Shown piece by piece: positions 23,713 to 27,275 of a DNA stretch of 27,275 nucleotides. This DNA comes from CAKSQL01 sp045606465 (GTDB taxonomy: Bacteria > Bacillota > Clostridia > UBA1381): contig JAZURZ010000139.1 of assembly GCA_045606465.1 (NCBI GenBank), positions 1 through 27,275 of the forward strand, read 5' to 3'. The notes under the pieces are model-generated. The model was not told where the DNA came from. It did no database searches and saw only the letters and a program-made list of their open reading frames with translations. Both the position numbers and the translations under genes were made by a program. Every line of letters starts with the position of its first letter. Positions within the stretch are counted from its first letter, which is position 1.

Positions 23713-25098
23713 ATGAAAAAAATATTTGCAATACTGCTTGTGCTTTTCATGGGTGTAAGTATAGCATCAGCTGAGAATGAAAAAAAGGAAGAAATTACTC
23801 TGATTCCAGAGGAAAAGATGTCGCAGGAGGAGAGTGTATTATCTTCAGATGAAGATAATATTAAAGAAAACTCTCCCACGCTTGCGCCTGAGAGCGAGGA
23901 AGAAAATCAGGAAGAAAGTGTAAATGAGAGCAAGGCTGATAAGGATGAGGTAGCAAAAGAGGAAGAGTCACCCTATAAAATCAATCTGGAAGTTTTCGTA
24001 AATGAAGTAGAGAACTTAATTCCCAAGAATATGGTGTTTGCCATTTATCGCCCCGAAAAGCAGTTCTGGGGAGCCCAGAGGATTTGGGTTACTGATGAAA
24101 ATAAAACTTATGATATCAGCTTTGACCTGCCTGAAGACGTTCTCGGGAAAACCTTGTATATAAAATTATTCAGCGGTGCACAAGAATTAAAAAGCGAGGG
24201 GAAAAGCTATTTTGTTGAGGAGCTTATACCTTTAAAAACCACACCATATTTTGATGAAGAAAAAATATTAAAACATACAAATAGCTTTTTGATTGAGGCA
24301 ACTCCTGTTTCGGGAGAAAGAGTTGTTGCTTTTGCAAATGAATGGGAGCTATATTTTAAAAATCCTGCAAAGCTTATAGATGGTGTGTGCATGGTGCCTA
24401 TTTATGAATATGCCCAAGCACTTTGGATGAGGGACAATCTCTTTTATGATGAAGAAAGCAAAATGGTGGAAATTTATGCAAATTCCCACACGGTAAGATT
24501 TTTCTTAGACGGTCATGATATGTATGCAGACCAAGATGTGACTTATCTTAATACCACACCTGTCAAAATAAATGGCGAGATATATGTGCCATTCAGATTT
24601 TTGGTCGAAGGGCTTGGCGGCGAGATACTGGCAGAGAATATAGATGGCATTTTAAATGTGACAGCAAACTTTTCCTATGACGGTCTTGGCAAAAACGAGA
24701 GCTTTGTAAAGGATATTAAAAGCAGAACCAACTATCTTGTCTGGGTGTCAAAAAGTGATTTTAAAGTAACTGTTTTTGAGAAAAAGGGCAATGTGTGGAA
24801 AGAAGTTAAAAGCTTTGACTGTTCCATCGGAGCGGAGGAAACCCCCACTATAACGGGAGAATATGACTATTTTTCTTTAGAGGAAAAGTGGTGGTATCCT
24901 ACATATTATGTGGCGCCTATAATGAGATTTCACGGAAGCTATGCACTGCATAGCACCCTTTTAAAACATGATGGCACCCATGCCGATGCACGTCTTAGAA
25001 AGGAAATATCGCATGGTTGTGTGCGCCTTGCCCCTGAAGACATACAATGGATGAGTGAGTATGTGCCGCTTTATTCAAAGGTGTATATAACAGAATAA
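23713..25098 (+). CDS. Secreted L,D-transpeptidase (YkuD) with stalk domain
   Basis: 461 residues. Signal peptide (about 1-20), an acidic low-complexity spacer (about 22-86), an uncharacterised segment (about 88-180), a stalk-domain region (about 200-320; 'NGEIYVPFRFLVEGLGGEI') and a C-terminal YkuD catalytic domain (about 335-461). The active site shows H413, H434 and C436 in SHGCVRL. Family role: cross-links or modifies peptidoglycan outside the membrane, giving beta-lactam-insensitive 3-3 links, or attaches proteins. RBS AAGGGAAG lies about six bases before ATG. Its stalk domain matches the secreted proteins at 163-3147. Confidence 0.93.
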   Translation: MKKIFAILLVLFMGVSIASAENEKKEEITLIPEEKMSQEESVLSSDEDNIKENSPTLAPESEEENQEESVNESKADKDEVAKEEESPYKINLEVFVNEVENLIPKNMVFAIYRPEKQFWGAQRIWVTDENKTYDISFDLPEDVLGKTLYIKLFSGAQELKSEGKSYFVEELIPLKTTPYFDEEKILKHTNSFLIEATPVSGERVVAFANEWELYFKNPAKLIDGVCMVPIYEYAQALWMRDNLFYDEESKMVEIYANSHTVRFFLDGHDMYADQDVTYLNTTPVKINGEIYVPFRFLVEGLGGEILAENIDGILNVTANFSYDGLGKNESFVKDIKSRTNYLVWVSKSDFKVTVFEKKGNVWKEVKSFDCSIGAEETPTITGEYDYFSLEEKWWYPTYYVAPIMRFHGSYALHSTLLKHDGTHADARLRKEISHGCVRLAPEDIQWMSEYVPLYSKVYITE

Positions 25099-25102
25099 TT
25101 AA

Positions 25103-25145
25103 AAAAAGCATTTGCAGTGTTGCACAAAACCCGCAAATGCTTTTT
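25103..25145. terminator. Bidirectional terminator between converging genes
   Basis: AAAAAGCATTTGC (25103-25115) pairs perfectly with GCAAATGCTTTTT (25133-25145). It serves the L,D-transpeptidase gene (plus strand) and ftsH (minus strand). Confidence 0.9.
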
Positions 25146-25165
25146 ATATTGCTTTTGATTAAATT

Positions 25166-27190
25166 TTATTTTTCATCGGGGGTATCTGAAATTTCCTCAT
25201 TTTGTTCTGATGCTGTTGCATTCGAAGTGGGAATTTCTTTGTTCTGAGAAGTATTATTTTTGTCAGATGAAGTATCTTCTGATTTTTCCGACTCTTTAGT
25301 TTTTCCTTGTATTTTTCTTAAAATTGTCATAAATTCTTCCCCTGTAATGGTTTCCTTGTCAATAAGGAAAGAAGAAATTTCATTTAAGGCATCAATGTTA
25401 TTTTTAAGAATTGAAATTGCCTTATCATGCATTTCTTTTAAAAGGTTGACAACTGCGTTGTCCAGCTTGGTTTTGGTCTGGTCTGAGCAGTTGGAAACGG
25501 GGGTTCCGTCAAGGTATTTGGTCTGGATGCTTTCCAAAGCTGCCATGCCAAACTCGTCCGACATTCCATATTGAGCAATCATGCTGCGGGCAAGCTCGTT
25601 GGCACGCTCAATATCATTTGATGCGCCTGTGGTTTTTGTGTTAAATATAAGTTCCTCAGCAGCTCGTCCCGAGAGTAAAACCACAATTTTGTCCATAATT
25701 TCGTCTCTGGACATGAGATAGCGTTCCTCTTCGGGCATTTGCATTGTGTATCCCAAAGCACCCATTGTTCTTGGAACAATAGTGATTTTCTGAACAGGGT
25801 CGGTGTTTTTCAAAAGTGCTGCAGAAAGTGCGTGTCCCACCTCATGATATGCAACAATTTTTTTCTCTTTTTCTGAAAGGATGCGATCCTTTTTTTCCTT
25901 TCCTGCAATGATTATTTCAACTGCTTCCATAAGGTCTTCCTGAGCAACCTCGCCTCGTCCGAGACGGACTGCACGAAGAGCTGCTTCGTTTACCATATTT
26001 GCAAGGTCGGCGCCCACTGCACCGCTTGTTGCAAGCGCCATTTCGTGCAAATCAATATCAGATGACATTTTTACATTTTTGGAGTGTACCTTTAAAATGT
26101 CTTCTCTGCCCTTTAAGTCAGGCTTTTCCACAATAATGCGACGGTCAAAACGACCGGGGCGAAGAAGAGCTTTATCAAGAATTTCAGGGCGGTTTGTTGC
26201 AGCAAGAATGACAACTCCCTTAGAGGAGTCAAATCCGTCCATTTCAGCTAAAAGCTGATTTAAAGTCTGCTCTCGCTCGTCATTACCACCGCCGAATTGA
26301 TTATCTCGGCTTTTGCCTATTGCGTCAATTTCGTCAATGAATATGATACAAGGCGCTTTAGCTGAGGCTTGCTTAAAAAGGTCACGCACACGAGATGCGC
26401 CCACACCCACAAACATTTCCACAAATTCTGAACCTGAAAGTGAGAAAAATGGAACTCCTGCCTCGCCTGCAACTGCTTTTGCAAGTAAAGTCTTACCTGT
26501 ACCCGGAGGGCCTACCAAAAGTGCACCCTTTGGTTGCTTTGCGCCGATTGCAGTGTATTTTGCGGGATTGTGAAGAAAATCCACAATTTCATTTAAGGAT
26601 TCTTTTGCTTCTTCCTGACCTGCAACATCTGCAAAAGTCACGCCTGTTTTATTTTCCATATAAACCTTTGCATTGCTTTGTCCTACCGACATAAAGCCGC
26701 CGCCTCCCATTTTTTTGGAGGCAAAACGCATGAATATTGCAAGAATAAGATAAAGAAAAGCAAATGGCAAAATCCATGTAACAAAGAAATCTAAAAGGAA
26801 GTTTGTTTTAATAACAGGTCTTGAATATTTAATTTCATGCTCATCCAATAGTGATTTCAAATCAGGGTCATTAATATAGCCTGTGTAGTATGTGATAACC
26901 GGCTGATTTGTAATTGGAATAAGTAAATTAAAAATGGGATTGTTTTGCTCGGCATTTTTTTCAACCTTTGGGTAAATTACAATTTTATCATTTGTAATGC
27001 TTACCTCTTCAACCTTGCTTTCTTTAACCATTGCAATAAATTCATTGTAGTAAATTTCCTTTTCTGCAGGTGATGAAAAGCTTGAAAGAAAAAGATTTAA
27101 AAATATTGTTGCAACCAGCGACATTATCAAAAATCCAAAAAAGGGATTTTTTAAAGGATTATTGTTTTTTTTGTTTTTGTTCTGGCTCAA
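25166..27190 (-). CDS. ftsH: ATP-dependent zinc metalloprotease FtsH
   Basis: 674 residues from a TTG start, supported by AAAGGAGG nine bases upstream. Membrane helix 1 (about 18-38), extracytoplasmic segment (about 40-130), helix 2 (about 131-153). AAA domain: Walker A GPPGTGKT (227-234), Walker B IIFIDEID (282-289), second region of homology with 'ATNRPEILDKALLRPGRFDR' (331-350). Zinc protease motif HEVGH (449-453). The tail (about 630-674) is low-complexity, rich in Ser, Glu, Asn and Asp. Role: membrane-anchored protease that extracts and degrades membrane and short-lived proteins. No convincing promoter is visible in 27191-27253. Confidence 0.97.
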   Translation of the reverse strand: MSQNKNKKNNNPLKNPFFGFLIMSLVATIFLNLFLSSFSSPAEKEIYYNEFIAMVKESKVEEVSITNDKIVIYPKVEKNAEQNNPIFNLLIPITNQPVITYYTGYINDPDLKSLLDEHEIKYSRPVIKTNFLLDFFVTWILPFAFLYLILAIFMRFASKKMGGGGFMSVGQSNAKVYMENKTGVTFADVAGQEEAKESLNEIVDFLHNPAKYTAIGAKQPKGALLVGPPGTGKTLLAKAVAGEAGVPFFSLSGSEFVEMFVGVGASRVRDLFKQASAKAPCIIFIDEIDAIGKSRDNQFGGGNDEREQTLNQLLAEMDGFDSSKGVVILAATNRPEILDKALLRPGRFDRRIIVEKPDLKGREDILKVHSKNVKMSSDIDLHEMALATSGAVGADLANMVNEAALRAVRLGRGEVAQEDLMEAVEIIIAGKEKKDRILSEKEKKIVAYHEVGHALSAALLKNTDPVQKITIVPRTMGALGYTMQMPEEERYLMSRDEIMDKIVVLLSGRAAEELIFNTKTTGASNDIERANELARSMIAQYGMSDEFGMAALESIQTKYLDGTPVSNCSDQTKTKLDNAVVNLLKEMHDKAISILKNNIDALNEISSFLIDKETITGEEFMTILRKIQGKTKESEKSEDTSSDKNNTSQNKEIPTSNATASEQNEEISDTPDEK

Positions 27191-27253
27191 GTTAAAATTC
27201 CTCCTTTGTGTATAAGAGTTATCTGTTTTTTATGTTAAAAAAACAAAACACAA

Positions 27254-27275
27254 GCGATAAGAATATTCTTATCGC
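27254..27275. repeat. Perfect 22-bp palindrome at the window edge
   Basis: GCGATAAGAAT is followed directly by its exact reverse complement ATTCTTATCGC. It may continue beyond the window. Read on the minus strand a T-rich stretch follows, so it may be the terminator of the gene upstream of ftsH; an operator is also possible. Confidence 0.5.

Noticed and set aside
27209..27238. TTAACA-18-TATACA as an ftsH promoter (minus strand)
   Set aside because: Transcription would start inside the ribosome binding site, leaving no usable leader.

Overview
The window looks like chromosomal DNA from a low-GC, endospore-forming, Gram-positive anaerobe of the class Clostridia. The evidence is AT-rich DNA with strong Shine-Dalgarno sites, a complete spoIIIAA-AH operon, spoIIE, a GerA-type germinant receptor operon, a T-box upstream of pheST, and several secreted proteins with copper-amine-oxidase-N-type 'stalk' domains. 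I cannot name the genus. I found no tRNA, rRNA, CRISPR array, transposase or phage gene.

Layout. 1-3240 (minus): a two-gene operon of secreted stalk-domain proteins, an HtrA-like protease followed by a protein with three apparent repeats, driven by a consensus sigma-A promoter. 3285-5760 (minus): spoIIE, with a promoter that resembles a Spo0A-activated promoter. 5800-6474 (plus): a YfcE-like phosphodiesterase behind a leader that may fold into a pseudoknot. 6651-6850: a possible orphan small RNA. 6876-12286 (minus): an Asp23-family gene and spoIIIAA-AH. 12481-16353 (plus): a tRNA-Phe-type T-box, pheS and pheT. 16422-20747 (minus): gerAA-gerAB-gerAC and a 52-codon two-helix membrane protein gene. 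20853-20920: two perfect parS-type palindromes. 20932-21340: three tandem units of about 130 bp, each with an extended -10 element, three hairpins and a terminator-like hairpin. 21388-25145 (plus): a ClpE-type chaperone gene and a stalk-domain L,D-transpeptidase gene. 25166-27190 (minus): ftsH.

How the genes work together. Most of the window serves sporulation, germination and envelope quality control. SpoIIE dephosphorylates SpoIIAA to activate sigma-F in the forespore. SpoIIIAA-AH build the channel from mother cell to forespore. The GerA operon makes the receptor that senses germinants in the spore inner membrane. FtsH, ClpE, the HtrA-like protease and the L,D-transpeptidase handle protein quality control and the cell wall. 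The parS sites would load ParB/Spo0J and SMC, which suggests the locus lies near the origin.

The least explained element is the tandem array at 20932-21340. Units 1 and 2 are nearly identical. Unit 3 keeps the same order of hairpins with largely different stem sequences, which is what selection on RNA structure would leave. I propose it as a family of small structured RNAs of unknown function, sitting directly beside parS and upstream of clpE. Other points worth checking are the small germination-operon membrane protein, the spoIIE promoter, the yfcE leader, the orphan transcription unit at 6651-6850 and the structured gap between spoIIIAG and spoIIIAH.
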